This document shows positions 1-6,653 of a stretch of DNA of 46,365 bases, one piece after another (position 1 is the stretch's first letter; every line of letters starts with the position of its first letter). Source of the stretch: a virus; the IMG/VR virus record IMGVR_UViG_3300035681_000034, positions 1 to 46,365 of that record, one strand, 5' to 3'. The position numbers were made by a program, and so were the translations under genes. The notes beneath the pieces are model-generated. The model saw nothing but the letters and a program-made list of their open reading frames with translations. It did no database searches and was not told where the DNA came from.

Positions 1-1896
1 GAAGAGTACGTCCGCGACCCGCGCTTCAAGGCGTGGGGGCTGTGCTGGAAGGTCGTCGGCACCGACGAGATCCCGGTGTGGGTGAGGGGCGACCGCATCG
101 GTCGCTGGAAGTCCAGCATCGACTGGTCCCGCACCGCTGTGCTGGCCCACAACGCGCAGTTCGACGTGACGATCCTCTCCTGGGTCTATGGCATCCAGCC
201 CGCGTTCATCTTCGACACGCTCAGCATGGGCCGCGCCCTGCGTGGCGTGGAGGTGGGCAACAGTCTGGCTACGCTGGCCGAGGCGTTCGAGCTTCCCCCC
301 AAGGGCAAGGCGGTGCACAGCACCGATGGTCTGCTGGAGAGCATTCCGTTCCACATCGAGCAAGAGCTTGCCGACTACTGCAAGCACGACACCTACCTGT
401 GTGAGCAGATCTTCCTGCGCTTGATCGAGGGCTACCCGACCAAGGAGTTGAAGCTCATCGACATGACGCTGAAGATGTACACCCGCCCGCTGCTGCAGCT
501 TGACAAGGAGATGTTGGCGCAGGCGATTGAAGAAGAAAGGACTGCACGTGAAGGACTCCTTGCAAAGCTCGGCATGGTGGAAGCTACTCTCGCTTCGAAC
601 CCGCAATTTGCGCAAGCGCTCAAAGCACTTGGGGTCGATCCGCCGACTAAGATCAGCAAGACAACAGGCGAAGAGACGCTTGCTCTCGCTAAGAATGATG
701 CACTGTTCCAGGCCCTGCTCAATCATGAGAATGAGGATGTGGCTCTTCTCTGCGAAGCAAGACTGAAGGTCAAGAGCACTAGCGAACGCACACGAGCGCA
801 GCGCTTCCTCGACATTGCTGACCGGGGCAACCTGCCGGTGCCCCTGAGTTACTACGGTGCAGCCACAGGCCGGTGGACTGCAGCCAAGGGCAGCGCGATC
901 AACATGCAGAATTTGAAGAGGGGCTCTTTTCTGCGTAAGGCGATCATGGCCCCTGAGGGACATGTCATCGTGGTCGGTGACCTCTCGCAGATCGAGCCGC
1001 GTGTGCTGGCGTGGCTGGCGGACTACGACGCGCTGCTCGACATCTTCCGCGCTGGTGGTGATCCCTACGCGCAGTTCGGTTCGCAGATGTTCAGTATCCC
1101 AGGCATGACCAAGGACAGTCACCCGGTGGAGCGGCAGTCGGCCAAGTCAGCCCTGCTGGGCGCGGGCTACCAGCTAGGCTGGGCCAGCTTCGCGGCCCAG
1201 TTGCTTACTGGGTTCCTCGGTGCACCACCCAAGCGGTACTCAAGGGAAGAGGCGAAGCAGCTTGGCGTTGTCGGCGCTGACGTGCAGAAGTTCTTGTCCT
1301 GGGACGAGAACCTCAAGAAGATGGAGGAGATCCCCCACACCTGCACCGACCTCGAGCTTGCCATCCACTGCCTCGCAGCCAAGGCCATCATCGACAAGTA
1401 CCGCACGGCCTCGGCCCCGGTCGTGGACTTCTGGGAACTGATGGGGCAACTCATCGAGCACAGCCTGTACAAGGGCAAGGAGTACACGCACAAGTGCCTG
1501 ACCTTCCGCAAGGGCGAAATCGTCTTGCCAAGCGGCATGTCTGTGCGGTATCCTGACCTCCGCCCTGACCAAGACGAGAAGGGCCGAGTCCAGTGGAGCT
1601 ACGCTGACGGCAAGGACGGCAAGCGAAGCAAGCTCTACGCGGGCAAGGTCACGAACAACGTGGTGCAGGGCACGGCGCGTTGTGTGATGACTGATGGGAT
1701 GCTGCGCATAGGAAAGCGGTATCCGGTCTGTGGAACCGTGCACGACGAGGCGTTGTGTATCGCGCCGGAGAGTGAAGCAGATGAGGCCAAAGACTACCTT
1801 CTGGCCTGCATGACCGTGCAGCCGAGCTACATGCCGGGGATTCCCCTGGCGGCAGACGGCGGTGCTAACAGACGATATGGACTGGCAAAAGGATGA
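1..1896 (+). CDS. polA: Family A DNA polymerase (3'-5' exonuclease plus polymerase), 5' end cut by the window
   Basis: Replicative phage DNA polymerase of the Pol I/T7 type. The frame is open from base 1 (the GTG at 76 is internal), so the true start lies upstream. Exonuclease motifs seen: LAHNAQFD (Exo II, about 145-170) and DYCKHDTYL (Exo III, about 373-400); Exo I is probably lost upstream or partly outside. Polymerase motif A is GDLSQIEPR (976-1002). Motif B is RQSAKSALLG (1132-1161), with Leu at the O-helix position that is Phe762 in E. coli. Motif C is VHDEA, with the catalytic HDE at 1741-1749. The stop overlaps the next gene as ATGA, which suggests translational coupling. Family assignment is certain; only the N-terminus is missing. 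Confidence 0.96.
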   Translation, partial: EEYVRDPRFKAWGLCWKVVGTDEIPVWVRGDRIGRWKSSIDWSRTAVLAHNAQFDVTILSWVYGIQPAFIFDTLSMGRALRGVEVGNSLATLAEAFELPPKGKAVHSTDGLLESIPFHIEQELADYCKHDTYLCEQIFLRLIEGYPTKELKLIDMTLKMYTRPLLQLDKEMLAQAIEEERTAREGLLAKLGMVEATLASNPQFAQALKALGVDPPTKISKTTGEETLALAKNDALFQALLNHENEDVALLCEARLKVKSTSERTRAQRFLDIADRGNLPVPLSYYGAATGRWTAAKGSAINMQNLKRGSFLRKAIMAPEGHVIVVGDLSQIEPRVLAWLADYDALLDIFRAGGDPYAQFGSQMFSIPGMTKDSHPVERQSAKSALLGAGYQLGWASFAAQLLTGFLGAPPKRYSREEAKQLGVVGADVQKFLSWDENLKKMEEIPHTCTDLELAIHCLAAKAIIDKYRTASAPVVDFWELMGQLIEHSLYKGKEYTHKCLTFRKGEIVLPSGMSVRYPDLRPDQDEKGRVQWSYADGKDGKRSKLYAGKVTNNVVQGTARCVMTDGMLRIGKRYPVCGTVHDEALCIAPESEADEAKDYLLACMTVQPSYMPGIPLAADGGANRRYGLAKG

Positions 1897-2105
1897 GCAC
1901 CATCACCGACTACGCCATGCCGCTCATGGAGATCGAGCGCATGGCCCGAGCAATCCACGACCTGTGCCTTGAGCGCAAGTATGGACAAGCGCGTGAACTC
2001 ACCACTCACCTGGGTGTTGAGAACCGCATCCTGCAAGCCACGCTTGCGTTACTCGAAGAAAAGGAGAAAGCCTTTGCAAACCCCCAAGAAGTTCAAACTC
2101 AGTAA
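1893..2105 (+). CDS. Small conserved-type phage protein, unknown function
   Basis: 70 residues, starting at an ATG that overlaps the polymerase stop (ATGA) and ending 32 nt inside the next gene, so it is in the same transcription unit. The sequence is mostly helical, with motifs such as MEIERMARAIHDLCLERKYG and a Lys/Glu-rich C-terminus (LLEEKEKAF). No cysteines cluster, no signal peptide and no membrane segment. I do not recognise a family. The tight coupling on both sides argues that it is a real gene. Confidence 0.75.
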   Translation: MSTITDYAMPLMEIERMARAIHDLCLERKYGQARELTTHLGVENRILQATLALLEEKEKAFANPQEVQTQ

Positions 2106-2373
2106 CAAGACGTTCACCGTGCGCATGGTGGACACGATGCCCTGCCGGGGGCACATGGGTGAGGTGGACCACGACACGCGTGTGGTCACCATCGCCACCA
2201 CCAGCAACCTGACGGGCCGGTCGTTCAAGACCGAGGAGGTGTCCGACACCTTCTGGCACGAGGTCACTCACGCCATCTTGCAGGACATGAACCACCGGCT
2301 GTGGAACAACGAGAAGTTCGTCACACGCTTTGCCAACCGGCTCAACGAGGTCATCAACACATCGGAGATCTAA
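2074..2373 (+). CDS. Putative HEXXH zinc metalloprotein
   Basis: 99 residues from a TTG start at 2074, chosen because AAGGAG (2061-2066) sits 7 nt upstream; the frame is open further 5' but has no ribosome site there and that stretch looks like a shadow of the previous gene. Residues 62-66 read HEVTH, preceded by SDTFW and followed by AILQDM, a typical zincin active-site helix. A third zinc ligand is not obvious, though the downstream helix (TRFANRLNEV) could supply one. It could be a small protease or a structural zinc protein. Its stop overlaps the next start (TAATG). Confidence 0.8.
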   Translation: MQTPKKFKLSNKTFTVRMVDTMPCRGHMGEVDHDTRVVTIATTSNLTGRSFKTEEVSDTFWHEVTHAILQDMNHRLWNNEKFVTRFANRLNEVINTSEI

Positions 2374-3044
2374 TGGGTAACGCAGTCACTTGGAGCCATT
2401 CAGGCCTGAAGAAGTTTGAGCAGTGTGCGCGGCAGTATCACGAAGTGACGGTGCTGAAGCGCTTCCCGTTCACAGACACCAAGCACACCATCTACGGCAA
2501 GGATGTTCACAAGGCCATCGAGGACTACGGGCGTGACGGCACACCGCTGCCGCCAGAGTTCGTGATCTTCCAGCCTGTGGTAGATGTTCTCCTTGCCAAG
2601 CCCGGGAGGAAGCTGTTCGAGCATGAGATGGCGCTGACCAAGGACTTGCGACCCTGTGACTTCAAGTCTGACGACAGGTGGGTGCGCGGCATCGCGGACC
2701 TGCTCATCGTGGATGACGACAACCTGACGGCCCGGGTGGTGGACTGGAAGACGGGCAATGACAAGTATCCAGACAGGGACCAGCTAACGCTGATGTCCCT
2801 AATGGTGTTTGCCCACTTCCCCCACATCCGCTCTGTCTCGTCTGCCCTGTTCTTCATCGTCAAGGGCAGCATGGTCAAGCACAAGATGTCCTACGAAGAC
2901 GCAGAGGCTGCGTGGTGGGACTACCGGGAGCGCGTTGCCAAGCTCGAGGCAGCGCACGAGTTCGACGTGTGGAACCCCTCACAGAGCCCGCTGTGCGGAT
3001 GGTGCCCCGTCAAAGACTGTACGTTCAATACGAAGAGGAGTTGA
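2373..3044 (+). CDS. PD-(D/E)XK nuclease of the RecB/Cas4 type with probable 4Fe-4S cluster
   Basis: 223 residues; the ATG at 2373 overlaps the upstream stop. The N-terminus has the RecB-nuclease-like signature SHSGLKKFEQCARQY. Catalytic residues fit Glu84 (FEHEMALT), Asp109 (GIADLLIV), Asp124 and Lys126 (VVDWKTG) and Gln137 (RDQLTLM). Cys18 plus Cys208, Cys211 and Cys216 (PLCGWCPVKDC) reproduce the one-plus-three cysteine layout of Cas4/AddB/Dna2 iron-sulfur nucleases. It probably acts on DNA ends during phage replication or recombination; it lies between the polymerase and helicase genes. The fold call is strong; the Fe-S cluster is an inference from cysteine spacing. Confidence 0.9.
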   Translation: MGNAVTWSHSGLKKFEQCARQYHEVTVLKRFPFTDTKHTIYGKDVHKAIEDYGRDGTPLPPEFVIFQPVVDVLLAKPGRKLFEHEMALTKDLRPCDFKSDDRWVRGIADLLIVDDDNLTARVVDWKTGNDKYPDRDQLTLMSLMVFAHFPHIRSVSSALFFIVKGSMVKHKMSYEDAEAAWWDYRERVAKLEAAHEFDVWNPSQSPLCGWCPVKDCTFNTKRS

Positions 3045-3045
3045 T

Positions 3046-3369
3046 ATGGAAAAAGACCGTCCCCTCGTTGGGTGTCGCCAAAGCGTTATCTCTCCTGTGG
3101 CACTACGCTGTAGTCAGGTAGCGTTTTACAGGGAACGCGGCGATACGTATAAAGCGATAGCCAAAAGATACGACCTGTCTGCAACTCGCATACAGCAGCT
3201 CGTTAGAAAGCACCGACGTGTGATGCGTGCCACAGCCTTACTAAGCGTCGGTGCAAGAAGCGCGTATAACTGGGACAAATGGGCCCCTGGCTATGAAAGT
3301 AGCAACGTCGAGGAAACCAACGCAATACTTTGTCTGCTTAAGCAGATGGCGGAAGGAGAAGCATCATGA
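3046..3369 (+). CDS. Small HTH DNA-binding protein
   Basis: 107 residues; ATG at 3046 with GAGGAG (3035-3040) upstream and one base after the nuclease stop. Residues about 27-56 (AFYRERGDTYKAIAKRYDL, then SATRIQQLVRKHRR) form a helix-turn-helix of the sigma-region-4/resolvase type, suggesting a transcriptional or replication regulator. Base composition and codon choice (many ATA, AGA, CGT and TTA-like codons) are more AT-leaning than the flanking genes, which hints at separate acquisition. The stop overlaps the next start. DNA binding is likely; the target is unknown. Confidence 0.8.
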   Translation: MEKDRPLVGCRQSVISPVALRCSQVAFYRERGDTYKAIAKRYDLSATRIQQLVRKHRRVMRATALLSVGARSAYNWDKWAPGYESSNVEETNAILCLLKQMAEGEAS

Positions 3370-3533
3370 CACGACAGGAGCTAGTGGACATAATGAAAAG
3401 TATCCCCTTGGACGACGATGACTGGGTACGTCTGTTTATGCGGAAGCTAAACGACGCTTTTCCAGAAATGGCGGCGGGACTAGTGCGACTAGCAGAGGAG
3501 CGATTAAATGACTCAAGTCAACGGCAAGCGTGA
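3366..3533 (+). CDS. Tiny acidic protein, unknown function
   Basis: 55 residues (begins MTRQELVDIM, ends NDSSQRQA). ATG at 3366 overlaps the upstream stop, with a strong site GGAAGGAG just before it. It runs 26 nt into the next gene. Acidic cluster LDDDDW in the middle; no recognisable domain. Overlaps on both sides and a good ribosome site support it as a real, translationally coupled gene, although its 3' overlap with the HNH gene is longer than usual. Confidence 0.6.
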   Translation: MTRQELVDIMKSIPLDDDDWVRLFMRKLNDAFPEMAAGLVRLAEERLNDSSQRQA

Positions 3534-3747
3534 CTACAAGCACGCGTACAAGCTGCAGAAGGCGACCGGAGAGACCGCCGATCAGATCGAGCGCCAACGC
3601 GCACGCAGGGCCTACGACAAGGCTGGTGTGGACCGCGCAGGCAAGGACATCGACCACGTCACACCGCTGCGCAAGGGTGGCAAGAGCACCCCGGGGAACA
3701 CACGCCTGAGAAGCCGCAAAGCAAACCAAGCGGACAACGGCAAGTAA
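3508..3747 (+). CDS. Small HNH nuclease-like protein
   Basis: 79 residues; ATG at 3508 preceded by GAGGAG. The C-terminal half carries an HNH-type core: DIDHVTPLRKGG (about residues 49-60) followed by PGNTRLRSRKANQAD, giving the D-H, N and N positions of the fold. The N-terminal part (KRDYKHAYKLQ) is basic and helical. No zinc CxxC pairs are present. HNH proteins this small in phages are nicking or homing enzymes or packaging-associated nucleases. Here it ends 17 nt before the intein-containing helicase gene, which may or may not be coincidence. Confidence 0.8.
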   Translation: MTQVNGKRDYKHAYKLQKATGETADQIERQRARRAYDKAGVDRAGKDIDHVTPLRKGGKSTPGNTRLRSRKANQADNGK

Positions 3748-3764
3748 AACAACGGAGAAAGCAA

Positions 3765-6209
3765 GTGGAGATATTCGACAACCGCATACTGCTCTTCAAC
3801 ACCCGACACCCGCACCGCTACAGCATCATCCCCAAGCACAAGGTGCTGCCCATCGAGGGTGGCTACCAAGTCGCTGTCTATTGGTCGTTAGATGAGGCTC
3901 GAGTGCTGCGCAATCTGGGCGTGAAGAACGTCCCCTCTCCCATCCAGGGGAGGTATGAGTGGCCTGGGCGCTACCGCCCGATGGACCACCAGAAGGAGAC
4001 CTCCTCCTTCCTCACGTTCAACCGGCGTGCGTTCGTGCTGTCAGAACCCGGGACGGGCAAGACCCTCAGCGCCCTGTGGGCGGCTGACTACCTGATGAAG
4101 CGCGGAGAGGTCAGGCGGTGCCTGATCCTGTGCCCCCTGTCGATCATGCACAGCGCATGGATGCAGGACTTGGGTAACTCCGTCATCCACAGGAGCGCAG
4201 TGGTGGCCCACCACGCACAGGCTGCGCGACGCATCGAGTTGATACAGGAGGACTACGAGTTCGTCATCACGAACTACGAGGGCCTGAACTTGATTGCCAA
4301 TGAGGTGAACAACGACGGGCGTTTCGACCTCGTAATTGTTGATGAGTGTTTTGTGGCGGGCACGTTCGTGGCTACGCCCCTGGGACGACGCCCAATTGAG
4401 CAGCTTCAGCCCGGGGACAGGGTGTTGACTTCTGACGGAATAGCGCCTATAAACCGTCTTGTACGCAATACTGCTACGCGATTGGTGGAGGTCAAACTTG
4501 GAAACGGAAAAGTCATCCGGTGCACCCCTGAGCACCCCTTCTTCACCGACGCAGGGTGGATCTGCGCCAAGAATCTTGCGGGAAGAAGGCTCGTGTCTGG
4601 TGTTGAGTTGTCTTGCCTGCGGGCAGGAATTTCGCCATCTGCGGCACCGAGTGTTGTGGGGTATGGCAAACAACCATCCGATTGGGTTGACTTGCTCGAA
4701 ATCCTGCGCACGGAAGAGATACCACTCTCAGAATCCCGGAGCCAGCTACTTCAACAAAATGTTGCCCGAGCAACGCGGCAGGTCTACGGGTCCGAAAACG
4801 GCGGAGCATCGAGCGAAGCTGTCCGCAACGCTGAAGGCCATCGGTCACAAGCCGAAAGTACGGGGCGGGAACGGCCAGGGTATGACACCAGCCGAGCGGT
4901 TGATTTCCGAGGTCTTGCCTGCGGGGTGGGTATGGAACTACCCAGTAGCGTTGGGCGGGAGGCAACCCGGCTTTCCTACGAACTACAAGCTCGACTTCGC
5001 GTGGCCCGACCGGATGGTGGGGTTGGAAGTGGATGGCAGCAGCCACACGTCACGGGCACGTCAAGAACAGGATCGCAAGAAGGAAGCGAAACTGGCGACG
5101 CTTGGGTGGAAAGTGTTTCGTATATCGAATGCCCAGGCGGCGTCGATGTCTTCAACCTCGAAGTTGAAGGGACACCTAACTACCTTGTTGGGGATCACTG
5201 GGTAGTACACAACTGCAACGCATATAAGAACCCACAAACAAGACGTTGGAAAGCATTGAACTCGATCATCAAGCCAGAGACGTATTTGTGGATGATGACG
5301 GGTACGCCTGCTGCGCAGTCTCCTGTGGATGCGTACGGTCTTGCTCGGCTGGTCAACCCGACCAACGTGCCCAAGTTCTACACGGCGTGGCGCGATCAGG
5401 TGATGCAGAAGATCACCATGTTCAAGTGGGCTCCCAAGCCCGACGCTGCTGACCGGGTCTACGCTGCGCTGCAGCCCGCCATACGCTTCACCAAGGCGCA
5501 GTGCCTGGACCTGCCGCCTGTGCTCACGACCACACGTGAGGTGCCGCTCACCCCACAGCAGGCCAAGTACTACAACCTGCTGCGCGACCAGATGGTGGCG
5601 ATGGCTGCGGGCGAGACGATCACTGCCGTGAACGCAGCAGGCGTGCTCAACAAGCTCCTGCAGATCAGCACCGGGGTGTCCTACACCGACAACCAAGAGG
5701 TGGTCGAGTTCGACGCCACGCCAAGGCTGAACGTCCTGCTCGAGGCGCTGGAGCAGACAGACCGCAAGGTCATCGTGTTCGCGCTCTTCCGCGCTGCCAT
5801 CAGCACCATCAGCGCCTTCCTCACCAAGAACGGTGTGGCCTGCGAGGAGATCCACGGCGGGGTCACGGCGACCAAGCGAGGCGACATCATCAAGCGCTTC
5901 CAGACGCAGCCCAACCCGAGGGTGCTGGTCATGCAGCCCCAGGCCACAGCACACGGCATCACGCTGACTGCTGCGGACACCGTGATCTTCTACGGCCCGC
6001 TGATGAGCGTGGAGCAGTACGTGCAGTGCATCGCCCGGGCCGACCGCAAGGGGCAGAACTCCGACAAGGTCACCGTGATCCACATCGAGGGGTCGCCGGT
6101 CGAGAAGCGCATGTTCAAGGCCCTGTCCAGCAAGGTGGACGACAACGCCCTGCTGGTCAAGCTGTTCGAAGAAGAAATTTCAGGAAGGGGGTTGCCGAAG
6201 CCAGTTTGA
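3765..6209 (+). CDS. SNF2/DEAD-type helicase interrupted by an in-frame intein
   Basis: 814-residue precursor from a GTG start at 3765 (CGGAG at 3753-3757). Helicase motif I is LSEPGTGKT (residues 92-100). Motif II is VIVDE then, after the intein, CNAYKN. Motif III is MTGTPA, motif V QATAHGITLTAADT and motif VI QCIARADRKGQ. This is the two-RecA-domain superfamily 2 layout seen in phage SNF2-like helicases. The intein occupies residues 195-483; splicing would leave a 525-residue enzyme, a normal size for the family. The unspliced protein has its Walker B box physically split, so ATPase activity should depend on splicing. It likely works with the neighbouring polymerase and primase in replication or recombination. 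Confidence 0.94.
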   Translation: MEIFDNRILLFNTRHPHRYSIIPKHKVLPIEGGYQVAVYWSLDEARVLRNLGVKNVPSPIQGRYEWPGRYRPMDHQKETSSFLTFNRRAFVLSEPGTGKTLSALWAADYLMKRGEVRRCLILCPLSIMHSAWMQDLGNSVIHRSAVVAHHAQAARRIELIQEDYEFVITNYEGLNLIANEVNNDGRFDLVIVDECFVAGTFVATPLGRRPIEQLQPGDRVLTSDGIAPINRLVRNTATRLVEVKLGNGKVIRCTPEHPFFTDAGWICAKNLAGRRLVSGVELSCLRAGISPSAAPSVVGYGKQPSDWVDLLEILRTEEIPLSESRSQLLQQNVARATRQVYGSENGGASSEAVRNAEGHRSQAESTGRERPGYDTSRAVDFRGLACGVGMELPSSVGREATRLSYELQARLRVARPDGGVGSGWQQPHVTGTSRTGSQEGSETGDAWVESVSYIECPGGVDVFNLEVEGTPNYLVGDHWVVHNCNAYKNPQTRRWKALNSIIKPETYLWMMTGTPAAQSPVDAYGLARLVNPTNVPKFYTAWRDQVMQKITMFKWAPKPDAADRVYAALQPAIRFTKAQCLDLPPVLTTTREVPLTPQQAKYYNLLRDQMVAMAAGETITAVNAAGVLNKLLQISTGVSYTDNQEVVEFDATPRLNVLLEALEQTDRKVIVFALFRAAISTISAFLTKNGVACEEIHGGVTATKRGDIIKRFQTQPNPRVLVMQPQATAHGITLTAADTVIFYGPLMSVEQYVQCIARADRKGQNSDKVTVIHIEGSPVEKRMFKALSSKVDDNALLVKLFEEEISGRGLPKPV
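4347..5213 (+). mobile_element. Intein in helicase motif II (289 residues)
   Basis: The insertion starts at Cys195 (CFVAGTFVATPLG, block A) directly after VIVDE. Block B is TPEHPFFTDAGW. Block F is VDVFNLEVEGTPNYLV, and block G ends VVHN, followed by extein Cys484. These give Cys1, the block B TxxH, terminal Asn preceded by His, and Cys+1, all that a class 1 intein needs. Splicing domain halves are about 4347-4590 and 5100-5213. The stretch between (about 170 codons in this frame) is Ser/Gly/Arg-rich with no LAGLIDADG, HNH or other motif; its information is in the +1 frame (4600-5205). Confidence 0.95.
4600..5205 (+). CDS. EDxHD (Vsr-like) homing endonuclease nested out of frame inside the intein
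   Basis: 201 residues in the +1 frame relative to the helicase. GTG at 4600 is preferred: GAAGAAGG lies about 10 nt upstream and the predicted protein then begins right at its zinc finger; the frame is open back to a TTG at 4459, but that part overlaps intein block B. Zinc-binding Cys4, Cys7, Cys32 and Cys36 (CLACGQEF, LTCSKSCARKRY); NUMOD3-like linker about residues 62-90 (GPKTAEHRAKLSATLK); nuclease domain 95-180 with Glu99 (PAERLI), Asp132 (YKLDFAWP), Asp145 and His149 (EVDGSSH), Asp158 and LGWKVFRI. This matches the Vsr-like EDxHD homing family typified by I-Bth0305I. It ends 8 nt before the intein ends. Whether it is made as a separate protein is inference. Confidence 0.88.
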   Translation: MLSCLACGQEFRHLRHRVLWGMANNHPIGLTCSKSCARKRYHSQNPGASYFNKMLPEQRGRSTGPKTAEHRAKLSATLKAIGHKPKVRGGNGQGMTPAERLISEVLPAGWVWNYPVALGGRQPGFPTNYKLDFAWPDRMVGLEVDGSSHTSRARQEQDRKKEAKLATLGWKVFRISNAQAASMSSTSKLKGHLTTLLGITG

Positions 6210-6234
6210 CAATGTACAGTGTTGGACACTAACT
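6206..6234 (+). promoter_or_regulatory. Possible promoter with operator-like dyad
   Basis: A perfect -35 hexamer TTGACA at 6206-6211 overlaps the helicase stop; 17 nt on is only a weak -10 (CTAACT, 6229-6234). Between them, 6213-6228 (TGTACAGTGTTGGACA) is an imperfect inverted repeat of the form TGTnCA-N4-TGnACA, which could be an operator. It precedes the strong AGGAG site of the gene at 6251. The weak -10 keeps confidence low. Confidence 0.3.
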
Positions 6235-6250
6235 CAAAAAAGGAGAAAGC

Positions 6251-6643
6251 ATGGAAGACGAATTGCCCGTAGACAGGCTGGTCCGCATCTACATGAAGAT
6301 GCGCTCGGCCATCCAAGACCTCGACGCCCAGATCGAGGCGATCAAGGAGCAGCAACAGTCCGTCAAGAACGAGATCAAGGACCGCATGCGGGGCACGGGG
6401 GTCAAGTCCCTGCGCACCGACCACGGCACCGTCTCGCTGATGGAGAAGACCCGGTACTACACCAACGACTGGGACAGCTTCAAGAAGTTCATGGTGGAAC
6501 ACGACGCGCTCGACCTGCTGGAGAAGCGCATCGCCCAGTCCAACATGAAGTTGTTCTTGGAAGAAAACCCTGGGTCCATTCCCCCAGGTTTGAACTCGGA
6601 CACCGAGTTCGACATCTCTGTAAGAAAACCGTCAACCAAGTGA
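6251..6643 (+). CDS. Coiled-coil phage protein, unknown function
   Basis: 130 residues; ATG at 6251 with AAAAAAGGAG directly upstream. Residues about 10-50 form a heptad-like helix (IYMKMRSAIQDLDAQIEAIK, continuing with KEQQQSVKNEIKDRM), followed by a compact basic/aromatic region (KTRYYTNDWDSFKKFM) and an Asp/Pro-rich tail. Length and layout recall the small helical proteins that phages encode next to their ssDNA-binding protein (Gp157-like in broad architecture), but I cannot assign a family. It lies 10 nt upstream of the putative SSB and is probably cotranscribed with it. Confidence 0.82.
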   Translation: MEDELPVDRLVRIYMKMRSAIQDLDAQIEAIKEQQQSVKNEIKDRMRGTGVKSLRTDHGTVSLMEKTRYYTNDWDSFKKFMVEHDALDLLEKRIAQSNMKLFLEENPGSIPPGLNSDTEFDISVRKPSTK

Positions 6644-6653
6644 AAGGCTACAC

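Noticed and set aside
4041-4673. Long open frame on the minus strand across the helicase and intein start
   Set aside because: Composition is that of an antisense shadow, with no domain or ribosome site; the plus-strand helicase and intein motifs account for the sequence.
4590-5100. An in-frame endonuclease within the intein
   Set aside because: The helicase-frame filler has no LAGLIDADG, HNH, GIY-YIG or PD-(D/E)XK pattern; nuclease motifs are only in the +1 frame.
5061-6083. 340-codon minus-strand frame under the helicase C-terminal half
   Set aside because: Antisense shadow of GC-rich coding sequence; helicase motifs III, V and VI are on the plus strand.
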